Below, piece after piece: positions 42,234 through 51,636 of a stretch of DNA of 64,000 nucleotides (positions are counted from its first letter, which is position 1; each line of letters begins with the position of its first letter). Origin of the DNA: Butyrivibrio hungatei DSM 14810 (lineage in GTDB: Bacteria; Bacillota; Clostridia; Lachnospirales; Lachnospiraceae). The notes under the pieces are model-generated. The model did no database searches. It was not told the origin of the DNA and worked only from the letters and a program-made list of their open reading frames with translations. A program made the position numbers and the translations under genes. The DNA lies in NCBI RefSeq assembly GCF_900143205.1, contig NZ_FRDH01000009.1, forward strand, positions 1 to 64,000, given 5' to 3'.

Positions 42234-42749
42234 TTATCCAATCTCTTCAAGCATCTTTTTGTAGTCCAGTTGTTTTCCGTTAAGAACCGCTTCTCTTAGC
42301 TTGTCATTAACATCATAGGCCATCTTAAGAGAAAAGAACTTGTCGCTTTCCTCCATAAGTTTAAAGAAGATCTTGTCTCCCTCCCACAGATTAAGACCGT
42401 ATACATCCTTCTTTTTTACCCACTCAAGTTTGCCCTCATCACACTCTTTTGGCTCCCCACCTGGACATTTGGCTGTGAAAAGAGACATAAGCTCATAGTC
42501 ACCTCTGTCAGAAATAAATGTGATGATCGCACGGTAATCAATCTCATCTAGCGGAATGTCATATCCTGACTCTTCAAATATCTCCCTTTTGATGCATTCT
42601 TCCGGACTCTCATTATCCTCAAAATGTCCGCCCACACCAAGCCACTTATCCTTACTAAGATCATTCTTCTTGGAAATTCTATGAAGCATCAAGTATTCAT
42701 CATCTCTTTCTATGTAACAAAGAGTTGTAAGTCCTTCTCTTTTTGCCAT
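42234..42749 (-). CDS. NUDIX hydrolase (8-oxo-dGTP diphosphatase-like)
   Basis: 171 residues from the ATG at 42747-42749 with GGAGGG upstream; the longer frame to 42809 has no site. The NUDIX box is intact: G-H-F-E-D-N-E-S-P-E-E-C and R-E-I-F-E-E-S-G-Y-D near 40-62. Similarity to MutT-like enzymes suggests removal of oxidised nucleotides. It is coupled to ylmH. Confidence 0.88.
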   Translation of the reverse strand: MAKREGLTTLCYIERDDEYLMLHRISKKNDLSKDKWLGVGGHFEDNESPEECIKREIFEESGYDIPLDEIDYRAIITFISDRGDYELMSLFTAKCPGGEPKECDEGKLEWVKKKDVYGLNLWEGDKIFFKLMEESDKFFSLKMAYDVNDKLREAVLNGKQLDYKKMLEEIG

Positions 42750-42803
42750 GATAACCCTCCAATAATCTACTGTCTTTACATCATAATATACATTTCCGGA
42801 TAA

Positions 42804-42833
42804 TTGCACAGTTTTTCTTAATTATTATATAAT
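42804..42833 (+). promoter_or_regulatory. Promoter of the C11 peptidase gene
   Basis: TTGCAC (42804-42809), 18-base spacer, TATAAT (42828-42833), about 46 bases before the ATG at 42880. Confidence 0.6.
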
Positions 42834-42879
42834 TATTGCTAGACAATTTGCTTTATTACGTTTCATTTAGGAGGCATTT

Positions 42880-45321
42880 ATGGAAAATAGACCTGTTGGT
42901 AGAAAGAAAAACGTAGGAACAGGCGGCTCCGGCGTCCACAAACGTGGCGAAGGCCTTGGAACCGGCCCTGTTGGAAATAGTTCAGGATACTCATCCGGAC
43001 CATCCTCATTTGGCGGCGGTCCTAAGAGATCTGGTGGCAGAAGCCCTCTTTTCATGATCATCGTTCTGGCAATACTGATCCTTGGCGGTGGCGGAGGCCT
43101 CACTTCACTCCTAGAAGGAGGCGGCTCAGGCTATTCAGACTCATCAACCACGCAGCAGTATTCAAATACAAGTAGCCAGACTTCAACTGGAAGCGGCACT
43201 TCATCACTCTCAACTCTTAGTCAGCTCTTTGGCGGATATGGTTCATATTCAGGCGGAAGCTCAGCATCGGCAGCCTGGAGCGAAACTCCTAACACAGGCA
43301 AACTGGACACTTCTGTAGCTTCAAACGCCCGCGCCAAAAGAACTGTCATAAAAGGTAACGGTGAAGACACAGTTACTATCATGGTCTACATGTGCGGCGC
43401 TGATCTTGAATCTAGAAGCGGCATGGCTTCCAAAGATATTCAGGAGATGCTAAAGGCTGACCTTGGAAATAACATAAATCTCCTCATCTATACAGGTGGT
43501 GCTAGGCAGTGGCAGAACAACGTAGTTTCAAGCACTACAAATCAGATCTATCAGATAAAGAACGGAAAACTCAATCTCCTTGTCGATAACGTTGGAAACC
43601 TTCCAATGACCAAGCCAGATACACTTTCCAGCTATATCAAATGGGCGGCTACTAACTACCCTGCTGACAGATTTGAGCTCATCTTTTGGAACCACGGCGG
43701 CGGATCAACAGGTGGATACGGCTATGACGAGAAGTTCGCATCAGCTGGCTCCATGTCCCTTGCAGGTATCAATACAGCCCTCAAGGATGGCGGAGTAACC
43801 TTTGATTTTGTTGGCTTTGACACATGCCTCATGGCAACTGTAGAAAACGCCCTTGTAGTTTCAAACTACGCCGATTACCTGGTTGCATCTGAAGAGACAG
43901 AGCCTGGTATTGGCTGGTATTACACAGACTGGCTCACAGCCTTTGGTAAGAACACTTCCATGGACACCCTGGAGATTGGTAAGAACATCATCGACTCCTT
44001 CACAAATGCCTGTGCTCAGACTTGTCCTGGTCAGAAGACAACTCTTTCTCTTATTGACCTAGCTGAACTCTCACAGACAGTTCCTCAGGAGCTTGCAAAC
44101 TTCTCCAAAGATACTGCAAACATGATCAACAGCGACGAATATTCAGCAGTATCTACAGCTCGTAGCAGTAGCCGTGAGTTTGCTTCATCCTCAAGGATCG
44201 ATCAGATTGACCTTGTGGATTTCGCCAACAGAATGGGAACTACTGAGGCAAAAGAGCTTGCAAATGCCCTTAAGAGCTCTATCAAATACAATAGAACAAG
44301 TTCAAACATGACCAATGCTTACGGCCTTTCAATCTACTTCCCTTACAAGCAGAGCAGCAAAGTAGATTCTATGGTCAACACCTATGAAAACATCGGTATG
44401 GATGAAGATTACGCTAAGTGCATTCAGAGTTTTGCTACCATGGGCGTTGCCGGACAGGTTGCTTCAGGTGGAACTTCAACTCCTATGCCATCTCTTTTTG
44501 GAGAACTTTCTCAAGGAAGTGGCAGCGGTGATGCTACAGCTGAGATGATATCCCAGCTCCTTACAACCTTCCTTTCAAGCGACTTTAGCAGTATTTCTGG
44601 ACTTTCATCCTCCAATACTTCTTTCCTTGGTAAGTCTCTTGATGTAGAAAAGGCTGCAAATTACATTGCAGCTAACCAGTTTGATACTTCAAACCTCATC
44701 TGGACTCAAAATGCCGATGGTCAGGATGTAATAAGCCTCTCAGAGGATCAGTGGTCCCAGGTAAAAGACCTTTCTCTTAACATGTTCTATGATGACGGAG
44801 AAGGCTACATTGACCTTGGACTTGATAATACACTTGAGTTTGATCCAGACGGAAACCTCATTGCCCCATCAGATAAGACATGGCTTGCAATCGACGGTCA
44901 GATTGTTGCTTACTATGTGATCGACGTTCAAGGTGATGAGAATAGCTACGCTATCACAGGTCGCGTTCCTTGCCTCTTAAACGGCGAAAGAACTAATCTG
45001 ATCCTTGTATTTGATTCTGAAAATGAAGATGGATACGTTGCCGGAGCCAACTACGATTACGTGGAAGGTGAAACAGATACTGTAGCCAAGAACCTCACAG
45101 AAATAAATGAAGGCGACACCATCGATTTCCTTTGTGATTACTATGGTTATGACAAACAGTTCCAGGATAGCTACTACCTGGGTGAGCAGATGACAGTTTC
45201 ACATCCAATGTCAGAAATGGTCATCAACAACCTTCCTGTAGGTGATGGTGACGTTCTCGTAACTTATCGCTTTACAGACCAGTTTGCACAGAACTACTGG
45301 ACACCAACAATTAAGTACTAA
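42880..45321 (+). CDS. Membrane-anchored clostripain-family (C11) cysteine peptidase
   Basis: 813 residues; TAGGAGG precedes the ATG. Residues 1-50 are basic, Gly/Ser-rich and probably cytoplasmic; a membrane segment follows at about 53-70, then a Gly/Ser/Thr linker to about 145. The C11 domain has D-T-V-T-I-M-V-Y-M-C-G-A-D-L-E, catalytic His in F-W-N-H-G-G-G near 270 and catalytic Cys in D-T-C-L-M near 316. About 300 further residues have no family I can name. The topology places the peptidase outside the cell. No gene around it indicates a substrate. Confidence 0.88.
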   Translation: MENRPVGRKKNVGTGGSGVHKRGEGLGTGPVGNSSGYSSGPSSFGGGPKRSGGRSPLFMIIVLAILILGGGGGLTSLLEGGGSGYSDSSTTQQYSNTSSQTSTGSGTSSLSTLSQLFGGYGSYSGGSSASAAWSETPNTGKLDTSVASNARAKRTVIKGNGEDTVTIMVYMCGADLESRSGMASKDIQEMLKADLGNNINLLIYTGGARQWQNNVVSSTTNQIYQIKNGKLNLLVDNVGNLPMTKPDTLSSYIKWAATNYPADRFELIFWNHGGGSTGGYGYDEKFASAGSMSLAGINTALKDGGVTFDFVGFDTCLMATVENALVVSNYADYLVASEETEPGIGWYYTDWLTAFGKNTSMDTLEIGKNIIDSFTNACAQTCPGQKTTLSLIDLAELSQTVPQELANFSKDTANMINSDEYSAVSTARSSSREFASSSRIDQIDLVDFANRMGTTEAKELANALKSSIKYNRTSSNMTNAYGLSIYFPYKQSSKVDSMVNTYENIGMDEDYAKCIQSFATMGVAGQVASGGTSTPMPSLFGELSQGSGSGDATAEMISQLLTTFLSSDFSSISGLSSSNTSFLGKSLDVEKAANYIAANQFDTSNLIWTQNADGQDVISLSEDQWSQVKDLSLNMFYDDGEGYIDLGLDNTLEFDPDGNLIAPSDKTWLAIDGQIVAYYVIDVQGDENSYAITGRVPCLLNGERTNLILVFDSENEDGYVAGANYDYVEGETDTVAKNLTEINEGDTIDFLCDYYGYDKQFQDSYYLGEQMTVSHPMSEMVINNLPVGDGDVLVTYRFTDQFAQNYWTPTIKY

Positions 45322-45336
45322 TTTTCGTTTAATATA

Positions 45337-45345
45337 TGCTATACT
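45337..45345 (+). promoter_or_regulatory. Extended -10 promoter of the GlsB-like gene
   Basis: TGC-TATACT (45337-45345) is an extended -10; transcription should start near 45352, 30 bases before the ATG, and GGGG precedes the start codon normally. Confidence 0.5.
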
Positions 45346-45381
45346 AGTCCCATGGAAAAAGCATGAAAGGGGATTTACAAC

Positions 45382-45630
45382 ATGATTAATGGAATGGGTC
45401 TTATCACAGGTCTCATTGTAGGTGCTATCGCAGGATGGCTTGCAGGCAAGCTTATGAACAGCGAAGGAAGCCTTCTTAGAAACATCATCCTTGGTATTGT
45501 AGGTGGTTTCGTAGGTAACCTTGTACTTGGTCTTGTAGGTATCCACGGAAGCGGTATCCTCGGCAACATCGTAGTAGGCGTTATCGGATCCTGCATCGTA
45601 ATCTTTGGTGGTAAGAAATTACTTAAATAA
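45382..45630 (+). CDS. GlsB/YeaQ/YmgE family membrane protein
   Basis: 82 residues, nearly all hydrophobic, with three glycine-rich membrane segments (about 5-22, 33-52 and 58-77). The opening G-L-I-V-G-A-I-A-G-W-L-A-G-K matches the transglycosylase-associated/stress-response family. Its molecular role is not known. It is monocistronic, with its own promoter and a strong terminator. Confidence 0.87.
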   Translation: MINGMGLITGLIVGAIAGWLAGKLMNSEGSLLRNIILGIVGGFVGNLVLGLVGIHGSGILGNIVVGVIGSCIVIFGGKKLLK

Positions 45631-45645
45631 AATGATTCAAAATAA

Positions 45646-45695
45646 TTAGGGAACTTTTTGAGTAAAAACATATCAAAAAGTTCCCTAAATTTTTT
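45646..45695 (+). terminator. Terminator of the GlsB-like gene
   Basis: A 16-bp perfect stem opening TTAGGGAACT (45646-45661 and 45673-45688) with 11-base loop and a T-run to 45695, two bases before the convergent HD-GYP stop codon. Confidence 0.88.
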
Positions 45696-45696
45696 G

Positions 45697-47442
45697 TCAT
45701 TTATCTATGGGTTTTATCTCTCCCTTATCAACAAGTCTAAAGAACGCATCCACAACCTCAGGATTAAGCTGGGTTCCGGAGACTTCACGGATTGTAGCCA
45801 GCACATCATCAAAATCCATTCGCTTGCGATATGGTCTGTCAGAATACATTGCATCAAAGCTGTCTGCAACTGCGATAATTCGTGCTACCTGTGGGATTTC
45901 ATCACCTGCAAGTCCGTTAGGATAGCCTTTTCCGTCATACCTTTCATGATGGGCTCTCGCACCTATTGCTAGTTCTGGTACAACACTTATGTTCTTAAGA
46001 ACCTCATTTCCCTTTACGGTATGGGATTTGATCACGTCATACTCTTCATCTGTAAGTTTACCCGGTTTATTAAGCACAGCTTCAGGAATACCAACCTTAC
46101 CAACATCATGCAATAGGCCAATTCGATAATACTTTTCTACAGTTTCATCATCATACCCCATCTCTTTGGCAATCATTGCTGTATATTTGGCAACTCTCTC
46201 CGAATGGCCGTTGGTATACTTATCCTTCATATCTATTACTTTCGCAAAAGCTTCCGATATCTCGGATGCAAGCGCAGCACTTTCCTTCTGCTTCTTTTTA
46301 AGAGAATCGATATGGTCCTGATACAGATAGATTCCCATAAATGCAGTAAACAGCACTACTCCAATACGTGTAAATGTCAGACTTCCGTAGCTCTGGAAAA
46401 AGTAATAACGTGTCAGATCTATTCCTGCGCCTAAAGTACTGACACAAAGGCCCCACATCATAGTACGCAGAAGTGTAGGCTTGATCATTTTCTGACGTAT
46501 AGCTCTAAAGACGATCACTGCAGCTATCATAAAGGCAACTACTATAATGAATTGAGAAACATAAACAAGATGGTAATAGTCTGATAATCTGCTTTGTGTT
46601 AGTCCAACTTGAATGAAGAAATTCAAAAAACATACTATTAACATTCCAAACAAAAGCTTTGAATGTGATTCTCCTGTTGTACTGGAAAAAAATGAAAGCA
46701 GTTGGAAAGGTACAAATATCAGGCATGCATACTCCGCAACTCTGATAATTTCAGGGTGACCTGTCAGCACCTGAAGTAGAAGCGTATCATTAAGTCCTAT
46801 AAATCCGACCAATAAGCAGGTTATACCAAAGGATATGAAGTCAATTCCTGTTGACTTCATAACAATTTTTCCCGTTACACCTGCTATAACAAAAAGGAAC
46901 CCAATTAGCATAGTTGTCATACATTGGCAAAATGAAAAAAGATTTCTTTTAAAGACGTTTGTCATGTACTGTCCAGCATCACTAATAGCTATCTCTCTTA
47001 TACCTGCCGGCACATTTGGAAATACTGGTTCAAGGTTCAGCCTTAAATTTGTGCTGCCCGCAGGAATTGCGACGGTATGATATTGCATACCATAAGAAAC
47101 ACCCAAGAATCTTGATAGCTCAGGGGTATAATCATAGATCAAATCATCAGATGCATATACTTTAAAATTGGTGTCGATGGACTTGAAGCATATAGCCATT
47201 CCATCAACCTGCATCTGACTTATATCCAATGTAACCGCATGTGAACCTAGGGTAATATCATAAAGATCAACCGCCTGACCATTTTCATCAGTCCAACCTT
47301 CATTGATATTACCAATCACATTGGCATCCCTATGTTTTTCATGATCGCCTGTCGCAATTGCTAAAAATACAAAAAGCACAAAAACAAAAATGCAAGCGAT
47401 CTGCTCTAGGCTTGAGCGAATTGACTCTCTTCTTGTTTTCAT
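45697..47442 (-). CDS. Membrane receptor-type HD-GYP phosphodiesterase
   Basis: 581 residues. A signal anchor (about 12-32) precedes an extracellular beta-rich domain (about 40-165, with V-Y-A-S-D-D-L-I-Y), then about seven to eight membrane segments (170-375). The HD-GYP domain (about 385-575) has N-G-H-S-E-R-V-A, L-L-H-D-V-G-K-V-G, H-H-E-R-Y-D-G-K-G-Y-P and A-D-S-F-D-A, all intact. It should hydrolyse c-di-GMP at the membrane. Its receptor half resembles the GGDEF proteins at 25965-29370. No ribosome binding site precedes the ATG; a -10 element lies 6 bases upstream. Confidence 0.88.
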   Translation of the reverse strand: MKTRRESIRSSLEQIACIFVFVLFVFLAIATGDHEKHRDANVIGNINEGWTDENGQAVDLYDITLGSHAVTLDISQMQVDGMAICFKSIDTNFKVYASDDLIYDYTPELSRFLGVSYGMQYHTVAIPAGSTNLRLNLEPVFPNVPAGIREIAISDAGQYMTNVFKRNLFSFCQCMTTMLIGFLFVIAGVTGKIVMKSTGIDFISFGITCLLVGFIGLNDTLLLQVLTGHPEIIRVAEYACLIFVPFQLLSFFSSTTGESHSKLLFGMLIVCFLNFFIQVGLTQSRLSDYYHLVYVSQFIIVVAFMIAAVIVFRAIRQKMIKPTLLRTMMWGLCVSTLGAGIDLTRYYFFQSYGSLTFTRIGVVLFTAFMGIYLYQDHIDSLKKKQKESAALASEISEAFAKVIDMKDKYTNGHSERVAKYTAMIAKEMGYDDETVEKYYRIGLLHDVGKVGIPEAVLNKPGKLTDEEYDVIKSHTVKGNEVLKNISVVPELAIGARAHHERYDGKGYPNGLAGDEIPQVARIIAVADSFDAMYSDRPYRKRMDFDDVLATIREVSGTQLNPEVVDAFFRLVDKGEIKPIDK

Positions 47443-47448
47443 GCTTTT

Positions 47449-47477
47449 ATATTAACATCTTTTTGTTATAATGTCTT
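47449..47477 (-). promoter_or_regulatory. Promoter abutting the HD-GYP start codon
   Basis: On the minus strand AAGACA (about 47472-47477), 17-base spacer, TAATAT (47449-47454), then exactly 6 bases to the ATG. The -35 is weak (4 of 6). Confidence 0.45.
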
Positions 47478-47489
47478 TTTTATTTCGAT

Positions 47490-49247
47490 TTAATACCACT
47501 TATCAATTTCAAATGTAGTGATAGAACTTCCCTTAAGAACAGCAGAAAATGATGCTTTATCTTCACCAAATTCCATCGCAACTTTATCTGTTACATCTGC
47601 CCAGTTCTCGCCGTCAGCCATAGTTCCGCTAGTTCTTGTTGCTACGATGCCAATATCTTCGCCTGCTTCATAGAAGTCTGAAAGGTCAAATTCCCACTTA
47701 ACATCATCTACGTTAGTGTTCATTGCTACAATTATAACCTTCTCGTTTTCTGGATCGTAAGCAGCTACCACTGTATTGGCCTTATCATCAACTCCAACCA
47801 AAGTGTAGCCTGGTCTGATAAACTTTGTAAACTGTCCAAAGGCATAGTACTTCTTGGTAAGAAGCAGTTCTTTTGCATCATGATCTGCAATAGCAATTCC
47901 CCAGAAAGGTGTTCCTGTAGATACTATCTCATCAGCCTGCTGCCTTGTGCAGGTATCAAACTCATTTTTTGAATCTACATGAACATCTACTGCGTCCCAC
48001 ATGATCCAGGCTGTAGGCATGAGGCCGTTTAGGTCCTTTATGATCTGCTCTGAATAGCCAAGAGCAGCCTGCATTCCTGTATCTTTTTTACCGATAGAAT
48101 ATGTTCCATCAACTTCGCTCATCCAAAGGTTCTTACCGGATTCTTCTGCAATCTTCTTGAGCATGTCGCGCTGAGTTCCCTCGTAGGCGTGAGTGTCGAT
48201 TCTATCAACAACCTCTTTTGCCTCCTCAGAAAGAGACTTATAAGACATGATAGCAGCTTCAATGCTGGTCTCATCAGTTCCGCAGATGATCATATCGATT
48301 CCCTTGTTCTGAAGCTCTGCATTAAGTGCTGTAAGGATCCTACTCTGAGACTCACCCTGTGAGAAATGGCAGCCTTCCTGCTTCTCACTGTGAGCTCCCC
48401 AGTAGCTGGTTGCAGGCTCATTCATTGGATCAACACTCTGGAATGTGATAACACCTTCCTGCATCCAGTGCTCGATCACATCCGCCATGTAGCAGGCAAA
48501 AGCTGTGTATGAATCCTCTCTTAAGTTATCAACAGAAGGATCCTCTCCTCCTGAGCTACATCCACTTACAGTCATGAAGTATGGTGGTGAATTGGAAAAT
48601 GCCTCAGCAATAAACTCATCTTTTGCTGCGTCAGCTGCTGCCTTTAAGACGTTCATCTGATTGGCATCTGCATCCCAGTCATAGTTCCATGCATATCCAC
48701 AATCGAAGTCTACTCTGGCGTAGTTATCCACATAGTAATCCTTAGAATTGTTACTAAGATCGACCTTTGTTACATCTACGCAGTAGCCAGGAACTACAGA
48801 ATCTGATCTCTTAATATGTGGCTCGTGATAAAAAGGTGCATTCTCATCTGTTACGTTATCTCCACCGCCAACGTTATAGCGGCCAATGTTCATACCAAGA
48901 CCTTTTTCCAGATTGAAAAAGGCTTCTGCTGTCTGAGCTGTAAGTTCTTCACTGTAGCCTACTCGGTTGGCCCACCAGCAAAGAGATGTTCCCCATCCCT
49001 GAAACTCTCCGTAGCCATCACCATTTGTGTCATTAAACTTTTGCGCGTCAGACAATGACAGCTTTACTGTTTTAGAAATTTCCATGTTTTCATAACTCCC
49101 CGTTACATTATTATCTTCACTTATCTCGCTTGTACTTTCAGTACCAGCATTATTTGCCCCGGTGCTATTTCCACAACCCGAAACAATAGAAGTGAGCATA
49201 GCCGCTGCTACGCCCACTGATATGATCTTACCTGCTTTTTTCTTCAT
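47490..49247 (-). CDS. GH30-family lipoprotein, possible endo-beta-1,6-galactanase
   Basis: 585 residues. A lipoprotein signal peptide ends in V-S-G-C near 25. The barrel begins with F-Q-G-W-G-T-S-L-C-W-W and N-I-G-R-Y-N-V-G-G-G. The acid/base Glu lies in D-P-M-N-E-P and the nucleophile Glu in L-W-M-S-E-V-D-G, as in GH30. A beta-domain completes the fold. The GWGTSLCWW opening is typical of the galactanase-like branch acting on arabinogalactan side chains. It would act at the cell surface. Last gene of the AKR-GH43-GH30 run, 7 bases from GH43. Confidence 0.8.
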   Translation of the reverse strand: MKKKAGKIISVGVAAAMLTSIVSGCGNSTGANNAGTESTSEISEDNNVTGSYENMEISKTVKLSLSDAQKFNDTNGDGYGEFQGWGTSLCWWANRVGYSEELTAQTAEAFFNLEKGLGMNIGRYNVGGGDNVTDENAPFYHEPHIKRSDSVVPGYCVDVTKVDLSNNSKDYYVDNYARVDFDCGYAWNYDWDADANQMNVLKAAADAAKDEFIAEAFSNSPPYFMTVSGCSSGGEDPSVDNLREDSYTAFACYMADVIEHWMQEGVITFQSVDPMNEPATSYWGAHSEKQEGCHFSQGESQSRILTALNAELQNKGIDMIICGTDETSIEAAIMSYKSLSEEAKEVVDRIDTHAYEGTQRDMLKKIAEESGKNLWMSEVDGTYSIGKKDTGMQAALGYSEQIIKDLNGLMPTAWIMWDAVDVHVDSKNEFDTCTRQQADEIVSTGTPFWGIAIADHDAKELLLTKKYYAFGQFTKFIRPGYTLVGVDDKANTVVAAYDPENEKVIIVAMNTNVDDVKWEFDLSDFYEAGEDIGIVATRTSGTMADGENWADVTDKVAMEFGEDKASFSAVLKGSSITTFEIDKWY

Positions 49248-49254
49248 ACCTGTC

Positions 49255-50286
49255 TCACTCTTTCTTTACTGGATTTTTGGAAAAGACATGTTCATCTCCG
49301 TAAGTAACATTGTATCTCCAATTCTGAGCACTCCCACCTGCCCCATTATACCAGTTACCGGTTATTTCGTTTTTTATAGAAAGCTTATTATCTGAATCAT
49401 CCATTTCAAATAATAAGATCCTTTTTTTCTCATGGATATTTGGACAATGAAGTGACATCATAAGTTCCCCTCCAAAGCTCCTAAAGAGCATGGCATGTCC
49501 GCCATCAAGAGCAAAAAGAGGTATCTCTTCCTGAATCCATGGACCATGGATAGTACCACTTGCTGAGCGGCAGTATCCTACTGTGTAACCGCCTCTTTCT
49601 GAAAAGCTTGACCACAGCATGATAAGCGTCCCACCTGGAAGTCTGTAAAGAAATGGCCCGTCTGTTACCAGGCCGCCATCTGCTGTTGCATTTCCTCTCC
49701 AAGGTGCATCTGAAGCCCTGAACAAGATCTCCGGCTCTGAGATCATTTTACTTAGATCGTCACTTAGCTTGATCGCGCATACCTGACCATCATAAACCTG
49801 CATCCACTCATGGCAGAATACAAGCCATGGCTGACCTTCATCATCAACAAATAAAGTTCCATCCAGGCATTGCCATCCTTCAGGTGTAATTGGCTTATCC
49901 CCTACTGGAGTAAAGGGGCCTTCCGGTGAATCGGAAACAAGGGCCTGGCAGCCTCTCAACTTACCCTCTGCCCTAAAAGAAGAGATCAGATAGTATCTGC
50001 CCTTCCATTTATGAACCTCCGGAGCCCAATAGTCTTTATCTGCCCAAAAGGTCTTTTTCTCAAAACATACCTTTGGAACGGACCAGTTGATCAGATCCTT
50101 TGACTTAAGCACATAAAAACATGCTTCATCCTGCTTTAGTTCTGGGAAAAGATTGACATCAACAAACTGGACGTATGTGTAATACAGACCAGTTTTGTCA
50201 TCTGCCAAAATGAAGGGATCACTTATATGCACATCCCTTATGCTATATGGATATTCTTTAGAACCTTCATTAACTATAAATGCCAT
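49255..50286 (-). CDS. GH43-like five-bladed beta-propeller glycosidase
   Basis: 343 residues, no signal peptide. Propeller motifs are visible: S-D-P-F-I-L-A-D (general base Asp near 25), W-A-P-E-V-H near 95, L-D-G-T-L-F-V-D near 147 and F-C-H-E-W, candidates for the pKa-modulating Asp and acid Glu. GH43 enzymes release arabinose, xylose or galactose from plant glycans. Cytoplasmic location suggests action on imported oligosaccharides produced by the neighbouring GH30. It lies 20 bases after the AKR gene. Confidence 0.78.
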   Translation of the reverse strand: MAFIVNEGSKEYPYSIRDVHISDPFILADDKTGLYYTYVQFVDVNLFPELKQDEACFYVLKSKDLINWSVPKVCFEKKTFWADKDYWAPEVHKWKGRYYLISSFRAEGKLRGCQALVSDSPEGPFTPVGDKPITPEGWQCLDGTLFVDDEGQPWLVFCHEWMQVYDGQVCAIKLSDDLSKMISEPEILFRASDAPWRGNATADGGLVTDGPFLYRLPGGTLIMLWSSFSERGGYTVGYCRSASGTIHGPWIQEEIPLFALDGGHAMLFRSFGGELMMSLHCPNIHEKKRILLFEMDDSDNKLSIKNEITGNWYNGAGGSAQNWRYNVTYGDEHVFSKNPVKKE

Positions 50287-50305
50287 AAGTAAATATCATC
50301 CTGTC

Positions 50306-51433
50306 TTATTTTTCAAACTCAGCAGCTACTGTCTTAAGAAGATTTCTGATCTCAAGATGCTGAGGACATACATTCTCACAGCCTCCGCACTCAATACATT
50401 CGCTGGCCTTTCCAGCTCCTTCAGATGTGATCCTGCCATAGTACATATCTTGATTCCAATCATTAAAGATCTTCTTTCTGTTGTAGCAGGCAAAGATCTC
50501 AGGAATCTTGATGGCCATTGGACAGTGATTTTCTTCTACGCAGTAGTGACAAGCTGTACATGGGATCATATCAAGTCCCTTGAAAATAGCTGTTACTCTT
50601 GCTACTGCTCCCATCTCAGTCTCTGAAAGAGGCTTGAAATCCTTCATGTATGAAACATTATCCTTCATCTGAGCCATATCGCTCATACCAGAAAGAACAA
50701 GTCTGATTCCTTCCTGGCTTGCTGCAAAACGAATTGCATAGCTTGCATTAGAAAGACCTGCCTTCAACTCATCAAAGATCTGCTGAGCCTTATCCGGAAG
50801 ATTAACAAGGCTTCCACCCTTAACTGGCTCCATTACGATTATTGGCTTATTATGTTTTCTGCAGACATCATAAACCTTCTTGCTCTGAACAGATGCATCA
50901 TCATAATCAACATAGTTGAACTGAATCTGAACAATCTCAATCTGTGGATATGTAGTAAGGATATTATCTAAAACCTCTGCCTTATCATGGAATGAAAGAC
51001 CTACATGCTTGATCTTACCTTCTTCTTTTAACTTAAATGCAGTCTCATACGCATTGCACTTTTTGAATTTTTCAAAGTTAACTGCGTTCTGTGCATGCAT
51101 GAGATAAAAATCAAAATACTCAACACCGCAGGCATCAAGCTGACTCTGGAAGAATGGCCTGATGTCCTCTTCGCTGTTAAAGAAAGACTCTGTAAGCTTA
51201 TCTGTTAAAAGATATTTATCTCTTGAGTATCTCTTAGTCAATGCCTCTTTTATTGCCAGCTCTGACTTGCCATCTATATAGCCGTGAGCTGTATCAAAAT
51301 AGTTAAATCCGTTCTCTATAAAGTAGTCCGTCATTTCCTTGAACTGCTCTATATCAACTTCGCTTCCGATCATTGGAAGTCTCATACATCCAAAACCAAA
51401 AAATGTTTTGATCTGTGAAAAAGAATTGTCCAT
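50306..51433 (-). CDS. Aldo/keto reductase with C-terminal 4Fe-4S domain
   Basis: 375 residues from the ATG at 51431-51433, with GGAGGG upstream; a longer frame to 51499 lacks a site. The AKR barrel has G-C-M-R-L-P near 15, F-D-T-A-H-G-Y near 48 with catalytic Tyr, and a Lys/His region. The C-terminus has C-T-A-C-H-Y-C and C-I-E-C-G-G-C-E-N-V-C-P, two ferredoxin-like clusters. Such clostridial oxidoreductases are common but their substrates are uncharacterised. First gene of a three-gene run with GH43 and GH30, suggesting sugar metabolism. Confidence 0.87.
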   Translation of the reverse strand: MDNSFSQIKTFFGFGCMRLPMIGSEVDIEQFKEMTDYFIENGFNYFDTAHGYIDGKSELAIKEALTKRYSRDKYLLTDKLTESFFNSEEDIRPFFQSQLDACGVEYFDFYLMHAQNAVNFEKFKKCNAYETAFKLKEEGKIKHVGLSFHDKAEVLDNILTTYPQIEIVQIQFNYVDYDDASVQSKKVYDVCRKHNKPIIVMEPVKGGSLVNLPDKAQQIFDELKAGLSNASYAIRFAASQEGIRLVLSGMSDMAQMKDNVSYMKDFKPLSETEMGAVARVTAIFKGLDMIPCTACHYCVEENHCPMAIKIPEIFACYNRKKIFNDWNQDMYYGRITSEGAGKASECIECGGCENVCPQHLEIRNLLKTVAAEFEK

Positions 51434-51636
51434 CGCTTGCCCTCCGAACACAAAAATACGCATACTCCTACATATACACCTTGATTCTAGCATATTCAAA
51501 AGCCTGAATATAGCTCAATTCTTGTCATAAAAAGCCACTTTTTTGTCATCTCTTGTCCTCAATCTATGGCACTAGAGTTTTATGAATGATAGAATATATA
51601 TATACTAAATTTTATCAATTCATGACAGGATTTATT

